In this document: one piece after another, positions 1 to 8,311 of the stretch | Layout of the letters: every line of letters begins with the position of its first letter | Numbering within the stretch: the stretch's first letter is position 1 | NCBI RefSeq assembly: GCF_002858765.1 | Contig: NZ_PJRP01000013.1 | Location: 1 to 64,000, forward strand | DNA: 64,000 nt | Source of the DNA: Cupriavidus pauculus | GTDB lineage: Bacteria; Pseudomonadota; Gammaproteobacteria; Burkholderiales; Burkholderiaceae | Direction: 5' to 3' | Notes under the pieces: model-generated | Database searches by the model: none | Seen by the model: only the letters and a program-made list of their open reading frames with translations | Told to the model about the DNA's origin: nothing | Made by a program: the position numbers and the translations under genes

Positions 1-181
1 ACTTTTTTCTGCCGGTCAGCGCTGCAAACCTCGCAACCCCAACCCCCTGCTGACCCCGCAACCCTTGTCGCTGCTGCGTTTGCAGCGCGGTTCGTGTTGC
101 GAGGGGGCGAATATTAGATGGGATTCGACAGGTGCGCAAGGGGTTTCGCAAAAGAAATTTCCGATCCCGTAGAATCGCCGG

Positions 182-1807
182 ATGACGACGATGCCGGAAC
201 CGCCCACCTATCTCCCCGAACGCCTGGCCAGCCGGGACGCGGGGGCGCTTGATGCCCTTGCGCTGGCCACCGCCCTGGCCCGCCCCATTGCCTTTGTAGA
301 TCTGGAGACCACGGGGCCCGATGCCCAGCGCGACCGGATCACCGAGATCGGCGTCGTCGAAGTGGGCCCCGACGGCATCCACGAGTGGGACACCCTTGTC
401 GACCCCCAGACCAGCATCCCCCCGTTTATCCAGGGGATGACCGGGATCACCGACGCCATGGTGCGCGGGCAGCCCACTTTCGCGTCGATCGCCGAACTAT
501 TGGCCGAACGGCTACAGGGCCGGCTGTTCGTCGCCCACAATGCCCGCTTCGACTACGGCTTCCTGAAGAATGAGTTCCGGCGCGCCGGTGTGACGTTTCG
601 TGCCGATGTCCTGTGCACCCTGCGGCTGTCCCGTTCCCTGTTCCCCTCGGTGGAGCGCCATGGGCTCGACGCCCTGATCGCCCGCTTCAACCTGATACCC
701 AAGGGCCGCCACCGCGCGCTGGCCGATGCCGAGTTGCTCTGGCAGTTCTGGCAGAAGATCCACGACCTCTATTCCGTCGATCTGGTGGAGTCGGCCGTCA
801 AGACGCTGGTCAAGCATGCCAGCCTGCCCGCTGGCCTGAGCGAGACGGCGTTGGACGATGTCCCGGACCGGCCCGGCGTCTACCTGTTCCATGGCGACGA
901 CGATGCCCTGCTATATATAGGCAAGAGCATCCACTTGCGGCAGCGCATTCGCGCCCATTTTTCCGGCGATCACACCAATCCAAAGGAAATGCGCATCGCA
1001 CGCGCGGTCCGGCGTGTCGATTGGCGCGAGACCGGTGGCGAGATTGGCGCCCTCTTGTTGGAGGCGCATCTCGTCAAGACACTGCGGCCGCTGCACAACC
1101 ATCAGCTACGCCACAACGACGAGCTGTTCGCGTGGGAAATGGTCGATGGCCTGCCAGCCCCGCGTCTGCGCTCGGACCGGCAGGTCGACTTCAGCCGCCA
1201 TCCCCGGCTCCATGGTGTGTTTCCGAGCCGTGCCACGGCCAAGGCACGTCTGCGCGCGCTGGCCGAAGACCATCAGCTTTGCCTGGTCACGCTGATGCTC
1301 GAACCCACGGCCCGTCGCGGCAACCCCTGCTTTGCGCGCCAGATCCACCGATGCGCGGGCGCCTGCACCGGTCATGAATCGCGCGCCGATCATCGCGTGC
1401 GCACGCTGGCCGCGCTCGAAGCACTGACGTTAGCGCCATGGCCGTTCGACGGGGCGATTGCCTGGCGCGAAGGCGAGCAGCCCGACCAGCCCTGGCATGT
1501 GATCGAGGACTGGTGCTACCTGGGCTCGGCGCGAACGCTGGCCGAAGCCGAAGGGCTGACCGCCCTGCCGGCTCGCTTCGATATGAATACCTATCAGATC
1601 CTGGCGCCACACCTGGCCAGCCTCAGGGCGACGGCGGTGCCGCTGGCCTCGGCGCGTCCGTTCGTGCTGACGGCGCAGGTCACGCCGATCACGCCGATCA
1701 CGACGAGGATCGCCACGACCGGCGAGACCGAGCCGGCGGCAACGCCGCGCGCCACGCTCAGGCGCACGGTACCGGCGACGGACGTACAGTCTTCACTCTT
1801 TGGCTAA
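182..1807 (+). CDS. DnaQ-like 3'-5' exonuclease fused to a GIY-YIG endonuclease (Cho/UvrC-like)
   Basis: A 541-residue predicted DNA nuclease with two domains. The first (about residues 35-190) is a DEDDh exonuclease like the Pol III epsilon subunit: D40 and E42 in VDLET, D124 in NARFD, H177 and D182 in HRALADAE. The second (about 228-310) is a UvrC/Cho-type GIY-YIG nuclease with PGVY, YIG at 245-247 and E294. A cysteine cluster (NPCFARQIHRCAGAC) follows, as in UvrC-type proteins, and the tail is low-complexity. Both active sites look complete. Fusions of this kind are known and are thought to act in nucleotide excision repair beside UvrC; that role is inferred here. The ATG at 182 lacks a strong Shine-Dalgarno sequence, and ATG at 191 is possible. 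Confidence 0.9.
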   Translation: MTTMPEPPTYLPERLASRDAGALDALALATALARPIAFVDLETTGPDAQRDRITEIGVVEVGPDGIHEWDTLVDPQTSIPPFIQGMTGITDAMVRGQPTFASIAELLAERLQGRLFVAHNARFDYGFLKNEFRRAGVTFRADVLCTLRLSRSLFPSVERHGLDALIARFNLIPKGRHRALADAELLWQFWQKIHDLYSVDLVESAVKTLVKHASLPAGLSETALDDVPDRPGVYLFHGDDDALLYIGKSIHLRQRIRAHFSGDHTNPKEMRIARAVRRVDWRETGGEIGALLLEAHLVKTLRPLHNHQLRHNDELFAWEMVDGLPAPRLRSDRQVDFSRHPRLHGVFPSRATAKARLRALAEDHQLCLVTLMLEPTARRGNPCFARQIHRCAGACTGHESRADHRVRTLAALEALTLAPWPFDGAIAWREGEQPDQPWHVIEDWCYLGSARTLAEAEGLTALPARFDMNTYQILAPHLASLRATAVPLASARPFVLTAQVTPITPITTRIATTGETEPAATPRATLRRTVPATDVQSSLFG

Positions 1808-1944
1808 AGGGGATTGGGACGACCAAGGCGGCGACCGCCATTGGCAAGCGTTTAGTGCGGCGGCACGCATAAGCGCGTTGCCAGCGCTCCGCCGGGTCGG
1901 CTAGTCTCCGACAGGAGGGATTGCACCCGCGAGATGGAGCCGCC

Positions 1945-2361
1945 ATGCCTGCTTCGCCCCGACCTGCCGCCTGCCGGGCCTTCCTGCTGGCTACCGGCGC
2001 CATTGCCCTGGTCGCCGCATGCGCCAACATCGAGACCAGCACCATGCAGCGCATCTTCGATTCGTGGAAGGGCGTACCCGTCGAGCAGGCCAAGGCACAG
2101 TGGGGACCGCCCCAATCGGTGCAAGCCGTGCCTGGCGGCACCGCCTATGTCTGGACGGACGAAATTCCCGTCGCCCGCGCGCCGGGCAGCGGCCCGCGCG
2201 ACGCCGGGCTGGAGCCGCCGGCCAGGGTGGCCCAGTGCCAGCGCAAGCTGGTGGCCGGCCCCGATGGCAACGTCAGCCGCGGCGAATGGAGTGGCAGCGC
2301 GTGCTGCACCCAGAGTCTGATCGGCACCTGTGCCGGACTGGCGCGCAAGGCCACAGGCTGA
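1945..2361 (+). CDS. Small predicted lipoprotein, unknown function
   Basis: A 138-residue protein with a type II signal peptide: hydrophobic stretch, then lipobox LVAAC with the lipidated Cys followed by ANIETS. The mature part has a conserved-looking segment (IFDSWKGVPVEQAKAQWG PPQ) and four further cysteines in its C-terminal half. GGAG at 1936-1939 stands 5 bases before ATG 1945 and favours this start over the in-frame TTG at 1921, whose AGGAGG is only 1-2 bases away. Probably an outer-membrane-anchored periplasmic protein. I do not recognise a characterised family. It converges with the Bug gene downstream. Confidence 0.75.
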   Translation: MPASPRPAACRAFLLATGAIALVAACANIETSTMQRIFDSWKGVPVEQAKAQWGPPQSVQAVPGGTAYVWTDEIPVARAPGSGPRDAGLEPPARVAQCQRKLVAGPDGNVSRGEWSGSACCTQSLIGTCAGLARKATG

Positions 2362-2422
2362 TCGCCGCCACCCCGCCTCGCCGTTGCCCCTGGGCCGATC
2401 AGCCATTCCGTCGATCAGCCGG

Positions 2423-3412
2423 TCAGTCGATCTTCGCGCCCGACATCTTGACGGCCTGCCCCCAGCGCTTCTGCTCGTTGACGATGGTTGCCGCAAAGGC
2501 TTCCGGCGACTGCCATGCCGGCTCGGCGCCCTGCGCTTCAAACTTGGCCTTGGTGTCGGGGTCAGCCAGCACGGTGCGCAGCGCGGCCGACAGCTTGTCG
2601 ACGATTTCCTTGGGCGTGCCAGCCGGCGCCAGCACACCGTAGAAGCCCACCACCTCGAAACCCTTCAGGCCCGATTCCTCCATGGTCGGCACGTCAGGCA
2701 GCGCCGGCGAGCGCTTGCCCGACGTCACCGCCAGCGCGCGCACCTTGCCCGTCTTGATGTGCTGGGTGAACAGCGGAATCGAATCGGCCATCATCTGGGC
2801 CTGGCCGCCCATCACGTCGGTCAGCGCCGGCGCACTGCCCTTGTACGGAATATGGACGATGAACGTGCCCGACGCCTGCTTGAACAGCTCGGGCATCAGG
2901 TGCGAAATGCCGCCATTGCCGCCCGACGCAAAATTGAGCTTGCCCGGGTTGGCCTTGGCGTAGGCGATGAACTCCTTCAGGTTTTTGGCCGGCACGTTGT
3001 TGTTGACGACCATCACCAGCGGAATCAGCGCCGTACGTGCCACAGGCGCGAAATCCTTCGGCATGCTGTAGGGCAGCTTCGGGTAGAGCGATCCGTTGAT
3101 CGCCATCTGGCCAGTATTGGCGATCAGCAGCGTATAGCCGTCGGGCGCGGCCTTGGCCACGTTGTCCGACCCGATATTGCCGGCGGCCCCCGCCTTGTAG
3201 TCGAGCACGACGGTCTGGCCCAGGATCGGCTGCAGCTTCTCCGACAGGATGCGTGCGTGGGTATCGACCGGCCCGCCAGGCGGAAAGCCCACCACCATGC
3301 GAATCGGCTTGTCCGGCCAGGCGGCCTGCACGGCGCCGGCGGCCAGTGCCAGCGGGGTAAGGACCATGGCGGCCAGCACATGCCGGGCGCGGCGGGTAGC
3401 GAACAACGTCAT
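2423..3412 (-). CDS. Bug/TctC-family tripartite tricarboxylate transporter substrate-binding protein
   Basis: A 329-residue periplasmic binding protein of the Bug family, which presents carboxylates and related small ligands to TctAB-type transporters or sensors. It has a Sec signal peptide ending near VQA-AWPD, then the family hallmark WPDKPIRMVVGFPPGG and the PDGYTLL motif. GGAGAGAGAA directly precedes the ATG at 3412. The same reading frame stays open far upstream (to 4627), but that extension runs through two other genes and is not coding. It is the last gene of the minus-strand cluster and lies 140 bp after the preceding Bug gene, so it may have its own promoter. The ligand is unknown, and no TctA or TctB is encoded in the window. 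Confidence 0.93.
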   Translation of the reverse strand: MTLFATRRARHVLAAMVLTPLALAAGAVQAAWPDKPIRMVVGFPPGGPVDTHARILSEKLQPILGQTVVLDYKAGAAGNIGSDNVAKAAPDGYTLLIANTGQMAINGSLYPKLPYSMPKDFAPVARTALIPLVMVVNNNVPAKNLKEFIAYAKANPGKLNFASGGNGGISHLMPELFKQASGTFIVHIPYKGSAPALTDVMGGQAQMMADSIPLFTQHIKTGKVRALAVTSGKRSPALPDVPTMEESGLKGFEVVGFYGVLAPAGTPKEIVDKLSAALRTVLADPDTKAKFEAQGAEPAWQSPEAFAATIVNEQKRWGQAVKMSGAKID

Positions 3413-3552
3413 TTCTCTCTCCGGATGCGGCCCCGCTCTATGCGGCGGGGACCTTCCCGGTATTGTGACGTTTTTATGACATTCTTGTGAAGCGCTTTTG
3501 CCGCTGGATGCTGGTCGCACAGCGACCGCGCGCTGGCCGCCGTCCTTCCGCC

Positions 3553-4539
3553 CTACTCCAGCACGATGCCGCGCGCCTTGATCAGCGCGCCCCATTTCTT
3601 TACCTCGCCATCGATGAAGCCGGCAAAGTCCGCGCTGGTGCCCGGCGACGGCTGCAGCCCCAGCGCCAGCAGCTTCTGGTGGATCTGCGGGTCGGCCAGC
3701 GCCTGGCTCGCATCGCGATTGATCTGCTGCACGATGGCCGGCGGCGTGCCAGCGGGGGCCACGACGCCGAACCAGCCGTAGCCCACCACGCCGGGCACAC
3801 CCTGCTCGGCAAATGTGGGCGCATCGGGATAGACAGGCGTGCGCGCGTCGGCGGCCACCGCAATCACGCGCAGCTTGCCCGCCTGGATGAACGGCAGCGC
3901 GGTCGTGATCGCCGTCAGGGTGGCATCGACGCGGCCCGCCAGCAGCTCGGTATAGGCCGTGGCATCGCCCCGGTAATGGACGTTGAGCGCCTTGAACCCC
4001 GACTGCGCGGCAAACAGCTCGGCCGTCAGATGCGGCCCCGAGCCAATGCCCGGCGACGCGAACGTGACGCCCTCCGGCTTCTGCCTGGCCATCTTCACAA
4101 AGTCCGCCACGGTCTTGACCGGCGAACTGGCGTTGACGATCAGGAACACCGGCCCCAGCACGCGCGGCCCCACGGCAACAAAATCCTTGTGGATATCGAA
4201 CCGCTGCGACAGGCCAGCGGCCGTATTGATGGCGAACGGCGCCGCCGCCCACAGCAGCGTGTAGCCATCGGCCGGTGCGTGCGCCACCGTCTCGCTGGCC
4301 ACGCGCGTGCCGGCGCCCGGCTTGTTCTCGACCACCACCTGCTGGCCGTACTTGCGGCTCAGCGCCTCGGCCAGCACGCGGGCCGACGTATCGTTCGATC
4401 CGCCAGGGCCATAGGGCGACACCAGCCGCACCGGCTTGCCCGGCCAGGTGTTGCTGGTATTGCCGAAGGCGTGCGGCACGACGCCGGCCAGCGCCATCGC
4501 GCCCAGCAGGCGGCGGCGCGTCAGTTGCGATGGGGTCAT
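3553..4539 (-). CDS. Bug/TctC-family substrate-binding protein with Tat-like signal
   Basis: A 328-residue periplasmic binding protein. The N-terminus TRRRLLGAMALAG resembles a twin-arginine signal, with cleavage likely after HAFG. The mature protein starts with the Bug pattern WPGKPVRLVSPYGPGG and carries PADGYTLL. Its ATG overlaps the stop of the upstream DUF1254 gene by 4 bases, so the two are probably translationally coupled. This is one of three Bug receptors in the same cluster; they share the family motifs but differ in sequence and signal peptide, which suggests different ligands. Bug assignment is firm, ligand unknown. Confidence 0.93.
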   Translation of the reverse strand: MTPSQLTRRRLLGAMALAGVVPHAFGNTSNTWPGKPVRLVSPYGPGGSNDTSARVLAEALSRKYGQQVVVENKPGAGTRVASETVAHAPADGYTLLWAAAPFAINTAAGLSQRFDIHKDFVAVGPRVLGPVFLIVNASSPVKTVADFVKMARQKPEGVTFASPGIGSGPHLTAELFAAQSGFKALNVHYRGDATAYTELLAGRVDATLTAITTALPFIQAGKLRVIAVAADARTPVYPDAPTFAEQGVPGVVGYGWFGVVAPAGTPPAIVQQINRDASQALADPQIHQKLLALGLQPSPGTSADFAGFIDGEVKKWGALIKARGIVLE

Positions 4540-5861
4540 GATGCCTCCCTGACCCGCTCGATGGCGGGATAGCGATAGGTGCGATCAAGGTGCGCCGGCT
4601 GGGGCACGTACAGGCGCAGGGCCACATAGAATGCCCCGGCCGGCGCCGGCAGCCAGTTGCCGTGCAGTGCCCGATCCCGCGGGGGCTGCGCCGACAGGTA
4701 CAGCGTCAGGCTGCCATCGGCGCCACGCTTCAGCGACGGGGACCTGTCGCCCAGCGAGTAGCGCGCCAGTGCATTCGGCACCAGCATGCAGTCGCCCTTG
4801 TCGTACATGGTGAGCGACCAGAACGCGCCCACGCGCGGCAGGTTGTCGGCCGCGAAGTGCAACCGGTAGGCGTGACCGCCTTCCAGCGGTGCGCCGTCGG
4901 CACACCGGTCGGCCATCACATACATGGCCTCCTGCACGCCCAGCGCGCCAATATAGTTGCGCGCCACCAGCGCACGCTGCAGGTAGTGGGTGCCATACGA
5001 TTCGCGCACGTCCACCGACATCGCCCAGCCGCCGCCCATGTCCGATGCCTGCGGCTCGGCCAGGTCGGCCAGCACGTCCTGCAGCGCCGTGCCCAGCACC
5101 TCGACCTGCGCCGGCGTGGGCGCGAGCCCCTTGCCGATGCCGGCTTCGGCGAAACGCGCCACCATGTCGGCTTCGGCCTGCGGCGGCGGGTTGTCCGCCA
5201 GCATCTGGTTGACCACGTCGGCAAAGCGCTGCGGATCGCCCAGATGCTCGCGCGGCTGCATGGCGACATCGAAGGCGTACGCAGCCGGTTCTCCGTCGAG
5301 CCGCTTCAGCGCGATGGCGTCCTGCAACGCGTGGCCGGCGGCCAGGTCGGCATCGCCGTCCACCAGCAGCCGGCCGATCATCCACACCGCGTTGGTCGGG
5401 CACGGCACGGCCTGCATGCCGGCCGGCACCGCGCCATGCCAGTCGGGCCCGTGCAGCAGAAACCGGCCCGCGTCGGTGCCGGTGGTGCGGCTGCCCAGGT
5501 AGCCGAACGGATTGGTATAGAAATCGAGCAGGCCCAGCACGTAGTAGCGGCCGGCGAAATCGGGCACTTCCAGCACCACGGGCTCGCGCGACAGATCCAG
5601 CCACGCATTGGTGTACAGCGTGTCGTTGTTCGGCGTGACCACCTGGCGATGCTGCGGCCCCAGCAACTCGCGCGTGTGGATCAGGTGATTGACCCAGCGC
5701 AGCGAGGAATCGGGGCCGTCGCCGGCAAACTGGCCGGCCCGGTTGCGGCGCGGGCAGGTGGCCGCGCGCATGCGGGCCATCTCATAGAGCGGCAGCGTGT
5801 AGATCACGGCTTCGCGCGCAAGCTGCAGGCTGGCGCTGGTGGCGGTGCTGGTTTCGGGCAT
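4536..5861 (-). CDS. DUF1254/DUF1214 domain protein (first of a tandem pair)
   Basis: A 441-residue protein with an N-terminal DUF1254-like part (about 15-150; PNNDTLYTNAWLDLS and FAGRYYVLGLLDFYTNPF) and a C-terminal DUF1214-like part (about 320-435; FWSLTMYDKGDCM, and NWLPAPAGAFYVALRLY). These families have no agreed activity. No signal peptide is evident, so it may be cytoplasmic. The start has GGAGAC upstream. It lies 56 bp after a second DUF1254/DUF1214 gene with the same layout and overlaps a Bug gene by 4 bases. Genetic linkage to a binding protein and an acyl-CoA synthetase suggests a role in using an imported organic acid or ester, which is inference only. Confidence 0.88.
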   Translation of the reverse strand: MPETSTATSASLQLAREAVIYTLPLYEMARMRAATCPRRNRAGQFAGDGPDSSLRWVNHLIHTRELLGPQHRQVVTPNNDTLYTNAWLDLSREPVVLEVPDFAGRYYVLGLLDFYTNPFGYLGSRTTGTDAGRFLLHGPDWHGAVPAGMQAVPCPTNAVWMIGRLLVDGDADLAAGHALQDAIALKRLDGEPAAYAFDVAMQPREHLGDPQRFADVVNQMLADNPPPQAEADMVARFAEAGIGKGLAPTPAQVEVLGTALQDVLADLAEPQASDMGGGWAMSVDVRESYGTHYLQRALVARNYIGALGVQEAMYVMADRCADGAPLEGGHAYRLHFAADNLPRVGAFWSLTMYDKGDCMLVPNALARYSLGDRSPSLKRGADGSLTLYLSAQPPRDRALHGNWLPAPAGAFYVALRLYVPQPAHLDRTYRYPAIERVREAS

Positions 5862-5917
5862 GGGCTGGTGTCTCCTTTCTCTCTTATATATATAGGGCTG
5901 CGTGTGCCGCGCCGGTC

Positions 5918-7285
5918 TCAGCCGATCCGGCGCACGGCGGGAATCGTGTACTGGCCGGCGATGAAGCCGGCGGACGGGTGGTACAGCCGCAGGATCAGGT
6001 AGAACGGGCCATCGGGCGCGGGCAGCCAGTTGGCATCGTCGGCCGGCCTGGCATGGCCGATGGGAATCACCAGCGTGCCGTCCGGCTCCATGCGCAGACC
6101 CGGGGTGCGGTCGCCCACTGCATAGCGGCCGATCTCGTTGGCCGAGAAATAGCGGTCTTCGCCGTAGAGCGAGACCGACCAGAACGCTTCGGCCGGCGGC
6201 AGCATGCCGGGCGCGAAGCGCAGTTCATACCGGTGCTGGCCGTGCAGCGGCGCGCCGTCGGCATCGAAATCGGCCATCGCGTAGACCGCCTCGTCAGCGC
6301 GCAGCGCGCCCAGCCCCTTCATTGCCGTGCAGGCGCGCAGCAGCCAGTCGTCGCCATAGATGCCCAGCCGCATGCTGTAGCCCCACGCCTTGTGCCCCTG
6401 GCTGCGGGTATGGGCTTCGATCAGCGCCATGCCCTGCGCGTACGCGCTGCGCAAGCCATTGACGATCGACGGCCGCAGCGCGGCCACCTCCGCGTCGTCC
6501 TCAAGCCGCAGGCCCACCTTGCGCAGCAGCGTGAACAGGCCTTGTTCCTGCGCGCTGGGCGGAAAATCGCGCATCGCGCGGAACAGGTTCTGGAAGAAGT
6601 CCACGCCGGCGTCGCCGGTGTCCTGCCACTGCGCCACGCTGGCCGGCCGTGCCGGCCCGGCGCTCTGCGCCACCTGGAAGCCCTGCTCGAATGCGTTGGC
6701 GCGCGCCAGGTCGTCTGGGCCGGTCACCAGCACGCGGCCGATGATCCAGACCAGCGTGGTCGGCGCCTCCACCACGTGGACGCCACTGCCGCGCTGGCCC
6801 GGCCCGACGATCTCGACGTTCGCGCCTTCGCGCGGCACGTTGCGCGGCCCCAGGTTGGCGAAGTTGTTGGTGTGGGCGTCCAGCAGCTCGACCACGTAGT
6901 AGCGGTCGGCGTCGGGCAGCGCTGGCACGTGGATCGTGACGGGGCCGTCGGCCAGGTTGAGCCAGCCGCAGAAATAGAGCAGGTCGTTGGCCGGCGTGAC
7001 GATGTCGCGGTCTTCGTGCGTCCACTGGCGCGCGCTGGCCGACAGCATGTTCATCGGCGCGCGGCCATAGCGCGTGGGGGCATCCACCGACGTCTGCAGC
7101 CGGCAGGTGCGCAGGGTCTCGATCAGCGGGTAGCCGTAGATCACCAGCGGCAACGCGGCGGCGGCCACCAGGGCCTCCTGCGGGCTGGCGTGAACGGGCG
7201 AAGCCAGGGCGGAAGGGTCGGAAGGGTGAGGGAACGCGGGATGGTTCATGGCGATGGTCAGGGTGAATGGGGATGACGGGTTCAT
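5918..7285 (-). CDS. DUF1254/DUF1214 domain protein (second of a tandem pair)
   Basis: A 455-residue paralogue of the neighbouring downstream gene: PANDLLYFCGWLNLA and RYYVVELLDAHTNNF in the DUF1254 part, FWSVSLYGEDRYF and NWLPAPDGPFYLILRLY in the DUF1214 part. The ATG at 7285 overlaps the stop of the preceding Bug gene (ATGA), the same coupling seen for its paralogue and the next Bug gene. An in-frame ATG at 7249 is an alternative; neither has a good ribosome site, so coupling favours 7285. The two paralogues are clearly diverged, pointing to old duplication or separate recruitment. Function unknown. Confidence 0.87.
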   Translation of the reverse strand: MNPSSPFTLTIAMNHPAFPHPSDPSALASPVHASPQEALVAAAALPLVIYGYPLIETLRTCRLQTSVDAPTRYGRAPMNMLSASARQWTHEDRDIVTPANDLLYFCGWLNLADGPVTIHVPALPDADRYYVVELLDAHTNNFANLGPRNVPREGANVEIVGPGQRGSGVHVVEAPTTLVWIIGRVLVTGPDDLARANAFEQGFQVAQSAGPARPASVAQWQDTGDAGVDFFQNLFRAMRDFPPSAQEQGLFTLLRKVGLRLEDDAEVAALRPSIVNGLRSAYAQGMALIEAHTRSQGHKAWGYSMRLGIYGDDWLLRACTAMKGLGALRADEAVYAMADFDADGAPLHGQHRYELRFAPGMLPPAEAFWSVSLYGEDRYFSANEIGRYAVGDRTPGLRMEPDGTLVIPIGHARPADDANWLPAPDGPFYLILRLYHPSAGFIAGQYTIPAVRRIG

Positions 7286-8277
7286 TCCAGCGTGGCGCCG
7301 CTCGATTTGACGAGCGCGGCCCACGCCCGCGCGTCGTCGCGCATCTGGTTCGTGAACTGCGGGCGCGACACGGGCTCGTAACGCATGCCCATCGCCGCGA
7401 TCTGCGCTTGCAGCGCGCTGTCCTGCATGGCTTCGTGCATCGCGCTTTCCAGCCGGTCGACGATGGCCGGCGGCGTTTTGGCCGGCGCGAACAGCGCGTA
7501 CCAGCTATCCACGCGGAACGCGATGCCGGATTCGGCGAACGTCGGCACATCGGGCAACGCGGCCGACCGCTCGGAGCCCGACACGGCCAGCGCACGCACC
7601 TTGCCGCCGCGAATCAACGGCAAGGTGCCGGCCAGATCGGACATGGCAATGGGCACCGTGCCGCCCATCACGTCGTTCAGCATCGGCGCCACGCCCTTGT
7701 ACGGCACGTGCCGCAGGTGGATGCCGGCGGACACGTTCAGGCTTTCGCCCGCCAGATGCCCGCCGGAGCCCTGGCCCCAGGAGCCATAGGCCAGATCCGC
7801 GCCCGGCTGCTTCGCCATGGCAATCAGCGCGCGTACGTCATGCGCCGGGAAGGCCGGATTGGCCACCAGCACATTGCCGCCATACGCGATGCGGCCGATG
7901 GGCACGAAGTCGCGCAGCGGGTCATAGGCCAGCTTGGGAAAGATCGCCGGGGCAATGGCGTGCGTGGCCGAAATGCCCAGCAGGATCGTGTAGCCATCGG
8001 GCGCGGCGCGTGCCACCTGTGCCGCGCCGATCGTGCCCGTGGCGCCGGCCACGTTCTCGACGACCACCGTGCCCTTGAGCACTGTCGACAGGCGCGCGGC
8101 CACCATGCGCCCCACCACATCGGTGCCGCCGCCGGGCGGAAATGGCACCACCAGCCGGATTGGCTTGCTGGGATACGCGTCCGCGGCCACCGCCACGGGC
8201 AACGTCATCCCGCCAGCCACGCCTGCCGCCAGGCACAACGCCAGGGCGTGCCGCATCCTGCGAATCGCTGATCGCAT
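7282..8277 (-). CDS. Bug/TctC-family substrate-binding protein
   Basis: A 331-residue periplasmic binding protein. A Sec signal peptide ends near AVAADAYP. Then follow the Bug hallmarks YPSKPIRLVVPFPPGGGTD and PDGYTILLG. GGAGACAGACC precedes the start. It sits between the NDP-forming acyl-CoA synthetase (34 bp upstream) and a DUF1254 gene (4-base overlap), so it is almost certainly in one operon with both. The operon setting suggests that its ligand is an acid that is later activated to a CoA thioester; this is inference. Confidence 0.93.
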   Translation of the reverse strand: MRSAIRRMRHALALCLAAGVAGGMTLPVAVAADAYPSKPIRLVVPFPPGGGTDVVGRMVAARLSTVLKGTVVVENVAGATGTIGAAQVARAAPDGYTILLGISATHAIAPAIFPKLAYDPLRDFVPIGRIAYGGNVLVANPAFPAHDVRALIAMAKQPGADLAYGSWGQGSGGHLAGESLNVSAGIHLRHVPYKGVAPMLNDVMGGTVPIAMSDLAGTLPLIRGGKVRALAVSGSERSAALPDVPTFAESGIAFRVDSWYALFAPAKTPPAIVDRLESAMHEAMQDSALQAQIAAMGMRYEPVSRPQFTNQMRDDARAWAALVKSSGATLE

Positions 8278-8311
8278 GGTCTGTCTCCGTATGGATTGGA
8301 TAGCCGCTGCG

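Noticed and set aside
3413..4627. A 734-codon frame running from 4627 through to the Bug gene that ends at 2423
   Set aside because: Its upstream part lies inside two well supported genes in another frame. The true Bug start with signal peptide and ribosome site is at 3412.
5862..5917. TATATATATA between the DUF1254 genes considered as an internal promoter
   Set aside because: There is no matching -35 element at a suitable distance; the genes appear to belong to one operon.
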